Below are positions 5,428 to 13,045 of a stretch of DNA of 21,277 bases, piece by piece. The stretch is from NCBI GenBank assembly GCA_012513545.1, contig JAAZCB010001233.1, forward strand, positions 1 through 21,277. Reading direction: 5' to 3'. Numbering within the stretch: position 1 is the stretch's first letter; every line of letters begins with the position of its first letter. This stretch comes from Clostridiaceae bacterium. GTDB taxonomy: Bacteria > Bacillota_A > Clostridia > Acetivibrionales > Acetivibrionaceae. The notes under the pieces were generated by a model. That model had not been told where the DNA came from. It ran no database searches and saw only the letters and a list, made by a program, of their open reading frames with translations. Position numbers and translations under genes: made by a program.

Positions 5428-5634
5428 ATGGAAAACGAAAATATTCAGGAAACTATCGTTTCTACTGCGAATGTTATGCAAAACAATGGAATACTCAAAA
5501 TAGCTGGCATTGGTGCCGGTGTAGTTCTTGTAGGTGGTTTAATCTACAAGTTCGCAGCCAAACCAATACTTGCGAAATTAAAATCCAAAAAAGCTGAAAA
5601 TCAGCAGGAGGAAATGACTGAAGAAGAGTACTAA
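5428..5634 (+). CDS. Small single-pass membrane protein, 68 aa
   Basis: The start at 5428 follows TAAAAGGAGG; the longer frame from 5374 would be translated through motif copy 9 and is rejected. An N-terminal polar stretch (1-20) is followed by one Gly/Val-rich hydrophobic helix (22-41, ILKIAGIGAGVVLVGGLIYK), then a basic segment (PILAKLKSKK) and an acidic tail (EEMTEEEY). The positive residues after the helix predict a cytoplasmic C-terminus. It is a lone cassette ORF placed inside the DUF6353 cluster. Family not recognised. Confidence 0.7.
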   Translation: MENENIQETIVSTANVMQNNGILKIAGIGAGVVLVGGLIYKFAAKPILAKLKSKKAENQQEEMTEEEY

Positions 5635-5651
5635 AAATCTAAGTTCTCAGG

Positions 5652-5684
5652 AAGAAAGGGTCCGCAAGGACTCTTTCTTTTTAT
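5652..5684 (+). terminator. Rho-independent terminator, GCAA tetraloop
   Basis: AAGAAAGGGTCC pairs with GGACTCTTTCTT (one G-T pair) around GCAA, followed by TTTTTAT. The next gene starts 20 bases later without a cassette motif. Confidence 0.8.
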
Positions 5685-5705
5685 CTTATTGAAAGGAGAA
5701 AATAA

Positions 5706-6302
5706 ATGGATTATAGAACAAATTCACATAGATCCAAAGAATTGAACACTGAAAAAAAAGTAGAAAAAGTAGTAACCGGAAATGTTAAAACTGTTAAGAA
5801 AAATGAACTGAAAAAATTCAAAGATATATTTGTTTCAGAAGATGCATCGAATGTTAAGTCTTATATATTATTTGATATTCTTGTTCCAGCAATCAAAAAA
5901 GCAATATCTGATGTAGTTACTAATGGTATTGCAATTCTTCTATACGGAGAATCTGGAGCAAAGAATACAAATTTTTCAACAGCTAGTCGTATTTCATATG
6001 TTGATTATCGAAATCAGTATGACTCTAGAAATTCGACACAAAACAGAGTACGAGGAGCATACGATTATGATGATATTGTAATTCCAAATCGAACAGATGC
6101 AGAAAATGTCATCATGAGAATGGATGAATTGATATTTAAATATGGAGTAGCAAGCGTCGGAGATTTATATGACCTTGTAGGTTTAACCAGTCATAATTAT
6201 ACAGATAATTATTACGGATGGAACGATTTTAGAGGTGCTAAAGCTGTTCCTGTAAATGGCGGTTATCTATTAAAATTGCCTAGACCTATGCCAATAAATT
6301 AA
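5706..6302 (+). CDS. Phage protein sharing a DUF6353 C-terminal module, 198 aa
   Basis: GAAAGGAG precedes the ATG. Residues 1-45 are basic and Lys-rich (EKKVEKVVTGNVKTVKKNELKK split by short polar runs). About 52-80 is a hydrophobic or amphipathic helix pair (ILFDILVPAIKKAISDVV, GIAILLYGE). A polar Tyr/Arg/Asn-rich middle (95-120) follows. The end (148-172) has VGDLYDLVGL...YYGW, which lines up with the NEFYDxLG...GW module of the three DUF6353 proteins. I know similar proteins only as phage hypotheticals. Sharing a C-terminal module with its neighbours suggests they bind the same partner or form one complex. It lies between paralogues 2 and 3. Confidence 0.7.
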   Translation: MDYRTNSHRSKELNTEKKVEKVVTGNVKTVKKNELKKFKDIFVSEDASNVKSYILFDILVPAIKKAISDVVTNGIAILLYGESGAKNTNFSTASRISYVDYRNQYDSRNSTQNRVRGAYDYDDIVIPNRTDAENVIMRMDELIFKYGVASVGDLYDLVGLTSHNYTDNYYGWNDFRGAKAVPVNGGYLLKLPRPMPIN

Positions 6303-6326
6303 GAGCCATATCTTCAGGAAGAAGAA
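6302..6326 (+). repeat. 25-bp exact copy of a piece of nrdG
   Basis: The bases from the last A of the 5706 stop codon to 6326 are identical to 19051-19075, which encodes the EPYLQEEE part of the NrdG GGEP region. Here the copy is non-coding, between two genes, just before the GGAGG of the 6339 gene. A chance match of this length in 21 kb is very unlikely. Confidence 0.8.
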
Positions 6327-6338
6327 GGAGGATAAATA

Positions 6339-7277
6339 ATGAATAAATTCATAACAAAAATTAATAATTCAGTTAATAAAGCCGGTTTTAAACTACAAAA
6401 ACACAGTCCTGAAATTCTTGTAGTTGTTGGAGTTATAGGTACCATAACAAGTGCTGTTATGGCTTGTAAAGCTACAACTAAATTATCCGGTATATTAGAA
6501 GAAGCAGGTAAGACAATCGAACAGATACATGAATATGAAAATAAATCAATCGAAATTTCAGAAAAAACAGAAAACTATACAGCTGAAGCCGCTAAAAAAG
6601 ATTTGGCATTAACATATTTACAAACTGGTATAAAAGTAGTAAAGCTGTATGCTCCATCGGTAATCCTTGGAACTTTCTCCATGGGATGTATGATCAAATC
6701 CAACGATATTCTTCGTAAAAGGAATGTTGCTCTGGCTGCTGCATATGCCACAATAAGCCAAGGATTCAAAGAATACAGAAATCGAGTGATCGAACGCTTC
6801 GGAAAAGAACTAGATCATGAACTAAAACACAATATAAAAGTTAAGACTATCGAAAAAACAGTTGTCGATGGAAAAGGAAAAGAGAAAACTGTAAAAGAAG
6901 AAATAATAATAGCCGGAGATCCGAATGAGTACAGTGAATATGCTCGTTTCTTTGACGAGGGAAGTCCACATTGGGAGAAAAATGCGGAATATAATCTAAT
7001 GTTTTTAAAAGCCCAGCAGGCTTATGCAAATGATAAATTAAAAGCAAAAGGTAGATTATTTTTGAATGAAGTATATGATATGCTTGGAATACCAGAAACA
7101 AAAGCCGGTCAAGTTGTGGGATGGGTTTATGACCCAGAAAATCCATCGGGCGATAATTACGTCGATTTCGGTATATATGACATTCACCGTGAAAGAGCAA
7201 GGGATTTTGTTAATGGATATGAAAAAGCTATTTTGCTGGATTTCAACGTCGACGGAAATGTATGGGAATCGATGTGA
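6339..7277 (+). CDS. DUF6353-family membrane protein, paralogue 3 (full length), 312 aa
   Basis: The longest and most typical DUF6353 member here. Residues 21-48 are KHSPEILVVVGVIG followed by a membrane segment and ACKATTKL. About 50-85 is a charged helix. 98-118 is the second membrane segment (IKVVKLYAPSVILGTFSMG). 125-160 has LRKRNVALAAAYATISQGF and EYRNRVIERFG, the family's best-conserved block. 165-190 is Lys/Glu-rich. 240-262 is the FLNEVYDMLGI...GQVVGW module, and the end is LLDFNVDGNVW. Two membrane passes with a large soluble domain are expected. GGAGG (6327-6331) is the ribosome site. Function unknown for the family. Confidence 0.85.
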   Translation: MNKFITKINNSVNKAGFKLQKHSPEILVVVGVIGTITSAVMACKATTKLSGILEEAGKTIEQIHEYENKSIEISEKTENYTAEAAKKDLALTYLQTGIKVVKLYAPSVILGTFSMGCMIKSNDILRKRNVALAAAYATISQGFKEYRNRVIERFGKELDHELKHNIKVKTIEKTVVDGKGKEKTVKEEIIIAGDPNEYSEYARFFDEGSPHWEKNAEYNLMFLKAQQAYANDKLKAKGRLFLNEVYDMLGIPETKAGQVVGWVYDPENPSGDNYVDFGIYDIHRERARDFVNGYEKAILLDFNVDGNVWESM

Positions 7278-7292
7278 TTGGAGGAAAAAACA

Positions 7293-7391
7293 ATGAAAAA
7301 AGCAGTATCATATATTTTTGCCACGATAGCCGGACTTTGTTTTGTTAGTGGAGTTGCGGTATTATCGAGTGGAAGGGAGAAGAAAAAATGA
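7293..7391 (+). CDS. Tiny membrane peptide, 32 aa
   Basis: TTGGAGGAAAAAACA precedes the ATG. After KKAVS comes one hydrophobic helix (about 6-26, with TIAGLCFVSGVAVL) and a basic tail GREKKK, the pattern of a single-pass peptide with cytoplasmic C-terminus. The stop overlaps the next start (ATGA at 7388). Too short for a family call. Confidence 0.6.
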   Translation: MKKAVSYIFATIAGLCFVSGVAVLSSGREKKK

Positions 7392-7543
7392 ATAGACTAG
7401 AAAATATAGTATATGTCCTTGACGATTTGTTAAACACAAAGCGAAAAAGACATATAATTGGGGGTATATTGTTAAGCACATCAATGCTTTTTGGAGGATT
7501 ATCATTTACGGTATTCACCATAAGAAAGGACGAAGATGTATGA
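7388..7543 (+). CDS. Small membrane protein, 51 aa
   Basis: It begins with an ATGA overlap with the previous gene and ends with another ATGA overlap into the 7540 gene, so three small membrane genes are coupled in a row. A polar N-terminus with a basic stretch (NTKRKRH) is followed by one hydrophobic segment (about 24-43, IIGGILLSTSMLFGGLSFTVF) and a short charged tail. GGAAGGGAGAAG upstream supplies the ribosome site. No family recognised. Confidence 0.6.
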   Translation: MNRLENIVYVLDDLLNTKRKRHIIGGILLSTSMLFGGLSFTVFTIRKDEDV

Positions 7544-8193
7544 ATAAAATAACTGGATTATTTTTATTTGTAGCTGGAGCCGTAATAGGCTCCTTAGTTA
7601 CAAATAATTATATTAAGAACAAATATGAACAGCAATATCAGGAAGATGTTGCTGCTGTCAGAGAAGCTCTTCTAAATGAAAAAAAAGAAGCATTAAAAGT
7701 TGAGAAAGAGACTGCAATAAGTTCGGTAAATGATCCTAAAATATCCATAATAAAGCCAGATTTAAATGACCTTGCAAATAAATATGTTGATATTTTGCAT
7801 AAGCAGAATTACACAGGATATTCAAAGAAAGATGAAATACCATTACCAGAACCAGTCAATGAAGACATACTTGAATTTGATGGCCCAGAAACAATTCCTC
7901 CGGATGAATTTGGAGAATTTGATGATTATCAAAAAATATCATTAACATATTACTCCGATGAAGTATTATGTGACGAAGACGATGAACCAGTTGAAGATAT
8001 TGACGGAATTATCGGTGAGGAATCACTTGACGGATTTGGAGAGTGGGATGATGAGATCGTGTACGTACGAAATGACCAGTTGAAGAGTTATTTTGAGATA
8101 TCCATGGATAATAGAACATACGCTGACGTACTCAAGACAAAACCGCCAACAAAAAAACCCGCACGAGAGAAAAAACCGCACGAGGTGGATTAA
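7540..8193 (+). CDS. Membrane-anchored acidic phage protein, 217 aa
   Basis: An N-terminal membrane anchor (about 4-22, ITGLFLFVAGAVIGSLV) is followed by a likely coiled segment (NKYEQQYQEDVAAVREAL, then Lys/Glu-rich to about 60). The rest is a long, very acidic, probably disordered region (runs such as CDEDDEPVEDIDG and EFGEFDDYQ) and a basic Pro/Lys tail (TKPPTKKPAREKKPHE). This order is typical of phage membrane proteins found next to DUF6353 genes, with no known activity. AAGGACGAAGATGT is a weak ribosome site; the ATGA overlap with the 7388 gene suggests coupled translation. Confidence 0.7.
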   Translation: MNKITGLFLFVAGAVIGSLVTNNYIKNKYEQQYQEDVAAVREALLNEKKEALKVEKETAISSVNDPKISIIKPDLNDLANKYVDILHKQNYTGYSKKDEIPLPEPVNEDILEFDGPETIPPDEFGEFDDYQKISLTYYSDEVLCDEDDEPVEDIDGIIGEESLDGFGEWDDEIVYVRNDQLKSYFEISMDNRTYADVLKTKPPTKKPAREKKPHEVD

Positions 8194-8196
8194 ACT

Positions 8197-8745
8197 ATGA
8201 AAAACGAGCTGAACAATGAATATTTTGAATGGATGTACAAGCTCGTATGCAATGAAAAAAAATATAGGAAACTATCCTATCGTAAGCTTCTATCCCATCT
8301 TCACAATATAGAATTCACTTATATTTTAGATATGGATAATAACAGAGCCGAAGATGGGATAGACCTTAGATTTCGATTTGGATATGAGCATAATTATATT
8401 CGATCTAAGATAGACAAATATTTAGACACTGGACCATGTAGCATCTTAGAAATGATGATATCATTATCTTTTAGATGCGAAGATATAATGAGTGATCCAG
8501 AATATAATAACCGTCTGGATCAATGGTTTTGGAATATGTTAAAAAGTCTTGGTTTACATACTATGGATGATGACAGATTTAATCCAAATAAAATAGACAA
8601 AACAATAATGATATTTCTTAACCGTGATTATCAACCTAATGGGCAGGGTGGATTATTTACATTAAAAAAACCTAAATATGATTTACGCCAGGCTGAGATT
8701 TGGTATCAAATGTGTTGGTATTTAGACGAGTTTCTATCAAATTAG
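8197..8745 (+). CDS. Conserved phage hypothetical protein, 182 aa
   Basis: GAGGTGG precedes the ATG, inside the end of the 7540 gene. The protein is soluble and rich in Trp and Tyr: EYFEWMYKLVCNEKKYRKLSYR split around residues 8-30, LRFRFGYEHNY (about 56-66), LDTGPCSILEMMISL (76-90), LDQWFWNMLKSLGL (107-120), and a C-terminal EIWYQMCWYLDEF. I have seen this type next to replication genes of Clostridia phages but know of no assigned function. The repeated amphipathic helices with Trp suggest a compact helical fold. It ends 24 bases before the replication gene and is probably in the same transcript. Confidence 0.65.
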   Translation: MKNELNNEYFEWMYKLVCNEKKYRKLSYRKLLSHLHNIEFTYILDMDNNRAEDGIDLRFRFGYEHNYIRSKIDKYLDTGPCSILEMMISLSFRCEDIMSDPEYNNRLDQWFWNMLKSLGLHTMDDDRFNPNKIDKTIMIFLNRDYQPNGQGGLFTLKKPKYDLRQAEIWYQMCWYLDEFLSN

Positions 8746-8769
8746 CAGAGCGTGGAAAGGAAGATAAAG

Positions 8770-11700
8770 ATGATAGACTTTCTAATGATTTCAACACGTT
8801 CTACAAAACGTGGTGTAATAGAAATCTATCCGAAGTTCATCATCAAAAAAAGCTCTGATTTGATGATACGAGGCGGAGATTTCTATGCTATTTGGTTGGA
8901 GGATCTTGGTTTATGGTCTACTGATGAGCATGACGCTCTACAGTTAATAGACTATGAATTGGATAAGTACGCTTCAGAAAATAAACCAAAATTTGATGGA
9001 AATATTCGTGTTCTGCATCTTTGGGATGCCGAAAATGGAATGATTGATTCCTGGCATAAATACTGTCAACGGCAAATGAGAGACTCTTTTCATATGTTAG
9101 ATGAAAAACTTATATTCTCTAATCATGAAACGAGTAAGAAGGATTATGCCAGCAAGAAACTCAGTTATCCGTTAGAACAAGGAAAATTCCCGGCGTATGA
9201 ACGATTAATGTCTGTTATATATACACCAGAAGAACGCCATAAAATTGAATGGTCTATAGGTTCAATAGTATCTGGAGATTCAAAGAAATTACAGAAATTT
9301 GCTGTTTTGTATGGTGGTCCGGGTACTGGAAAATCAACAATACTTAATATTGTACAAAAACTATTTGAAGGTTATTATTCTGTATTCGATGCTAGAGCTC
9401 TTGGTTCCACAAGTAATTCATTTGCTTTGGAGGCGTTTAAATCGAATCCTTTAGTCGCCATACAACATGATGGTGATCTATCAAGGATTGAGGATAATAC
9501 TAGATTAAATAGTGTTGTTTCTCATGAGGCTATGACCGTTAATGAAAAGTATAAATCGGCATATTCTAATAGATTTAAATGTTTCTTATTTATGGGAACT
9601 AATAAGCCAGTAAAGATTACGGACGCAAAATCCGGTCTAATAAGGAGATTAATTGATATTTCTCCTTCGGGTGAAAAATTGAGTCCATCCGAATATAAAT
9701 CAGTAACAAAACAAATAGACTTTGAACTTGGCCCAATAGCTTATCATTGTCAAGAAGTATATTTAGCAGATCCGGAAAGATATGATGATTATATTCCGTT
9801 GTCCATGCTCGGAGCATCAAATGACTTCTATAATTTTGTAATTGACGTTTATCATATTTTTAGCAAGGAAGACGGAACAACATTAAAATCTGCATGGGAA
9901 ATGTATAAAACATATTGTGACGATGCAAAAGTCACATTTCCTCACTCTCAGAGGATATTTAAAGAAGAACTTAAAAACTATTTTCGGGAGTATAAAGAGC
10001 GATACAATCTCGAAGATGGAACGAGAGTTCGTAGTTATTATGTTGGTTTCCGAAAAGAAAAATTTGAGGATAAATCCGATATAAATAATTACGAAAAATC
10101 TAAAAACAACTTAATAAAATTTGAAGAGATTCCTTCTATATTTGATAAGGAATACTATAAGTATCCTGCTCAATATGCAAATAAAAATGAAAAGCCGTTT
10201 GACAAATGGGAAAAGGTTAAAACTACTTTATCAGATATAGATACAAAAAAGCTCCATTATGTAAAAGTTCCTGAAAATCATATTGTAATAGATTTTGATA
10301 TTAAGGAAAATGGAGTAAAATCCTTCGAAAAAAATCTCGAAGAAGCTAGTAAATGGCCGCCTACATATGCGGAACTTAGCAAAAGTGGAGGAGGAATACA
10401 TCTTCATTATATTTATAGTGGCGATGTTTCGAAATTAAGCCGTGTATATGATGACCATATAGAAATTAAAGTATTTAACGGTAATAGTTCTTTGAGAAGA
10501 AAATTGACGAAATGTAATAATACATCTATAGCTACTATAAGTTCTGGACTACCATTGAAAGGGGAAAATAAAATGATCAACTTCGAAGGGGTGAAAAGTG
10601 AAAAAGCGTTACGAACGCTTATTAAAAGAAATCTTAATAAAGAAATTCATCCTGGTACAAAACCAAGTATTGATTTCATTAATAAAATACTTGAAGACGC
10701 ATATAATAGTGATTTACGTTATGATTTAACTGATATGAGAAATGCTATATTAGCTTTTGCGGCGAACAGCACAAATCAATCGGAATATTGCATTAAACTT
10801 GCCAACAAAATGAAATTCAAATCCGAAGAGAAAGCTTTTGAATATCTTAATAATACTATTGATATTCAACATGATGATTTAATATTTTATGATGTTGAAG
10901 TATTCCCGAATCTTTTCATATGTAATTGGAAAGTTCATGGAAAAGATAAAAAAGTATTAAGGATGATAAATCCAAATCCTGCAGAAATTGAAGAATTGCT
11001 AAGATTTAAGCTTATTGGATTCAATTGTCGAAGATATGATAATCATATTTTGTACGCTGCTCTTATGGGATACACAAATGAACAACTTTATAATTTGTCT
11101 TGTAAGATAATTAATGATGAGCCGGGTTGTTTATTTGGTGAAGCCTACAATATTTCTTATGCAGACGTTTATGATTTCTTATCAGCTGGAAATAAAAAAA
11201 GTCTGAAAAAATGGGAAATAGAATTGGGCATTCACCATCAAGAGCTTGGAATTCCATGGGACAAACCAGTTCCAGAGGAACTTTGGTTAGAAGTAGCTGA
11301 ATATTGTGATAATGATGTTATTGCAACAGAAGCAGTATTTGATCATTGTTCTGCTGACTGGACAGCACGACAAATTCTATCTGATTTAGCAGGTATGACT
11401 GTAAATGATACAACAAATACGCTAACAACCAGAATTATATTTGGTAATGAAAGAAAACCTCAAAATAAATTCTGCTATAGAAATATAGCCGAGCCAGTAA
11501 AATCGTTACCAGAAGATATTCTTCAGTTTCTCAAAGAGATAAAACCAGATATGATGAAAGAGCCGTTTGATCCAGAATCCATATTACCATATTTCAAAGG
11601 ATATAAATTTGAAAATGGTAAATCCACCTATTGGGGAGAAGAAGTTGGAGAAGGTGGATATGTATATGCAGAACCTGGAATACACATTAATGTTGCTTTA

Positions 11701-12840
11701 CTTGATGTTGTTTCTATGCATCCAACAAGCACTATCTGTGAAGTATTATTTGGCTCTGAATTTACACGTCGCTTTAATGAAATAGTTTGCGGACGTGTAA
11801 GTATAAAACATGAGGCTTGGGATGAAGTAAATAAAATGCTGAACGGTAAATTAAACCCTTATATTCAGAAGGTTCTGAATGGAGAAATGACATCAAAAGA
11901 TTTAGCTAATGCTCTTAAAACTGCAATTAACTCTGTTTATGGTTTAACTTCAGCTCATTTTGACAACCCATTCAGAGATCCAAGAAATATTGATAATATT
12001 GTGGCTAAACGAGGAGCATTATTTATGATCGATTTAAAACATGCAGTACAAGACAAAGGATTTCAAGTTGCTCATATTAAAACTGACTCAATTAAAATTC
12101 CTAATGCCACGTATGAAATAATCAAGTTCGTAATGGATTTCGGGAGAAAATATGGCTATGAATTTGAGCACGAGGCTACATACGAAAAAATGTGTCTTGT
12201 GAATGACGCGGTTTATATTGCTAAATATTTGTCTAAAGAAGAGTGTGAAAAGTTATACGGCTATATTCCAAGTGATAATAAAAAGAAAGAAAAACAGTGG
12301 ACCGCAACTGGAACTCAATTTGCTGTTCCTTATGTTTTCAAAAAACTATTCAGTAAAGAAGAAATAGAATTTGAAGACCTTTGCGAAACTAAATCTGTTA
12401 CATCAACATTATATTTAGACATGAACGAGACTCTTCCTGAGAATGAACATTGTTACAAATTCATAGGTAAGGTTGGTAGATTCTGTCCAATAATCAGCGA
12501 CCGTGGTGGAGGTACACTTCTTCGCGAAAAGGATGGAAAATATAATGCTGTGACAGGAACAAAAGGATATCGCTGGCTTGAATCAGAAATGGTAAAGTCT
12601 CTAAATAAGCAAGATGATATTGACCGATCATATTATGATCGTCTTGTTGATGAAGCAGTAAAAACAATATCTAAATATGGAGATTTTGAATGGTTTGTGT
12701 CCGATGATTCAGAGGACGATAAACCTCCATGGTTGGTTCCTTGTGGTAATGAAAAATATCCGGATTGTTTCGACTGTCCTAAGTGTAAGTATGGAGAAAT
12801 TACTCCATGCGAATTGGGATATAAAATAGTGCCATTTTGA
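8770..12840 (+). CDS. Fused SF3 helicase - AEP primase - family B DNA polymerase, 1356 aa
   Basis: One uninterrupted frame carries three replication activities. SF3/D5-type helicase: Walker A GGPGTGKST (182-190), Walker B-like VAIQHDGD (about 229-236), sensor-like FLFMGTNKP (271-279), arginine LIRRL (about 289), then a winged-helix-like stretch to about 430. AEP-type primase: IDFDI (507-511), SGGGIHLHY (539-547), EIK (565-567). Family B polymerase: exonuclease motifs DVE (708-710), N752/D757, YCDND (845-849); motif A DVVSMHPTS from D979; motif B K1050 to NSVYG (1054-1058); motif C KTDS (1104-1107). A Cys cluster (1325, 1333, 1336, 1339, 1347) ends the protein. Motif C has Lys for the usual first Asp and motif A has His984 for the usual Tyr; the catalytic Asps D979 and D1106 are kept. 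The start is ATG 8770 after GGAAAGGAAG; GTG 8752 would add six residues. Confidence 0.85.
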   Translation: MIDFLMISTRSTKRGVIEIYPKFIIKKSSDLMIRGGDFYAIWLEDLGLWSTDEHDALQLIDYELDKYASENKPKFDGNIRVLHLWDAENGMIDSWHKYCQRQMRDSFHMLDEKLIFSNHETSKKDYASKKLSYPLEQGKFPAYERLMSVIYTPEERHKIEWSIGSIVSGDSKKLQKFAVLYGGPGTGKSTILNIVQKLFEGYYSVFDARALGSTSNSFALEAFKSNPLVAIQHDGDLSRIEDNTRLNSVVSHEAMTVNEKYKSAYSNRFKCFLFMGTNKPVKITDAKSGLIRRLIDISPSGEKLSPSEYKSVTKQIDFELGPIAYHCQEVYLADPERYDDYIPLSMLGASNDFYNFVIDVYHIFSKEDGTTLKSAWEMYKTYCDDAKVTFPHSQRIFKEELKNYFREYKERYNLEDGTRVRSYYVGFRKEKFEDKSDINNYEKSKNNLIKFEEIPSIFDKEYYKYPAQYANKNEKPFDKWEKVKTTLSDIDTKKLHYVKVPENHIVIDFDIKENGVKSFEKNLEEASKWPPTYAELSKSGGGIHLHYIYSGDVSKLSRVYDDHIEIKVFNGNSSLRRKLTKCNNTSIATISSGLPLKGENKMINFEGVKSEKALRTLIKRNLNKEIHPGTKPSIDFINKILEDAYNSDLRYDLTDMRNAILAFAANSTNQSEYCIKLANKMKFKSEEKAFEYLNNTIDIQHDDLIFYDVEVFPNLFICNWKVHGKDKKVLRMINPNPAEIEELLRFKLIGFNCRRYDNHILYAALMGYTNEQLYNLSCKIINDEPGCLFGEAYNISYADVYDFLSAGNKKSLKKWEIELGIHHQELGIPWDKPVPEELWLEVAEYCDNDVIATEAVFDHCSADWTARQILSDLAGMTVNDTTNTLTTRIIFGNERKPQNKFCYRNIAEPVKSLPEDILQFLKEIKPDMMKEPFDPESILPYFKGYKFENGKSTYWGEEVGEGGYVYAEPGIHINVALLDVVSMHPTSTICEVLFGSEFTRRFNEIVCGRVSIKHEAWDEVNKMLNGKLNPYIQKVLNGEMTSKDLANALKTAINSVYGLTSAHFDNPFRDPRNIDNIVAKRGALFMIDLKHAVQDKGFQVAHIKTDSIKIPNATYEIIKFVMDFGRKYGYEFEHEATYEKMCLVNDAVYIAKYLSKEECEKLYGYIPSDNKKKEKQWTATGTQFAVPYVFKKLFSKEEIEFEDLCETKSVTSTLYLDMNETLPENEHCYKFIGKVGRFCPIISDRGGGTLLREKDGKYNAVTGTKGYRWLESEMVKSLNKQDDIDRSYYDRLVDEAVKTISKYGDFEWFVSDDSEDDKPPWLVPCGNEKYPDCFDCPKCKYGEITPCELGYKIVPF

Positions 12841-12853
12841 AAGGAGAAAATAA

Positions 12854-13027
12854 ATGAAAAATATAGTTGTTGTTAAATCTTCTAGTTTTTTAACACAGAC
12901 AGAAAAAGAATCGATTGCTACAGAAATCAAAGAAATGATAAAAGACGGTATAGTTATTCTCGACGGGTTAATTACCGATTTTGAAATAGTGTCAGTACCA
13001 TATTTTGATTGTCTGTATGTTGAATAA
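12854..13027 (+). CDS. Small hypothetical protein, 57 aa
   Basis: It lies between the polymerase and the SSB fusion, with AAAGGAG just after the polymerase stop as ribosome site and a further GAAAGGAG after its own stop. The peptide starts with a strand (KNIVVVKSSSFL), then an acidic helix (TEKESIATEIKEMIKDG), then two strands (IVILDGLI, DFEIVSVPYFDCLYV). This looks like a compact alpha/beta fold. Position suggests a replication accessory, but no family is recognised. Confidence 0.65.
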   Translation: MKNIVVVKSSSFLTQTEKESIATEIKEMIKDGIVILDGLITDFEIVSVPYFDCLYVE

Positions 13028-13045
13028 AAGAAAGGAGAAATAAAA

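Noticed and set aside
6847..7200. 117-codon open frame on the minus strand
   Set aside because: It lies wholly inside the well-supported DUF6353 gene at 6339-7277, has no ribosome site, and its sequence has the odd composition of an antisense shadow.
8752..8769. GTG at 8752 as start of the helicase-primase-polymerase
   Set aside because: The ATG at 8770 has GGAAAGGAAG at proper distance, and that site would be inside the coding region if GTG 8752 were used.
10891..12090. Polymerase domain being inactive because of KTDS in motif C
   Set aside because: The second Asp of the motif and the motif A Asp, which bind the catalytic metals, are kept, as are the exonuclease residues and NSVYG. Altered, not dead.
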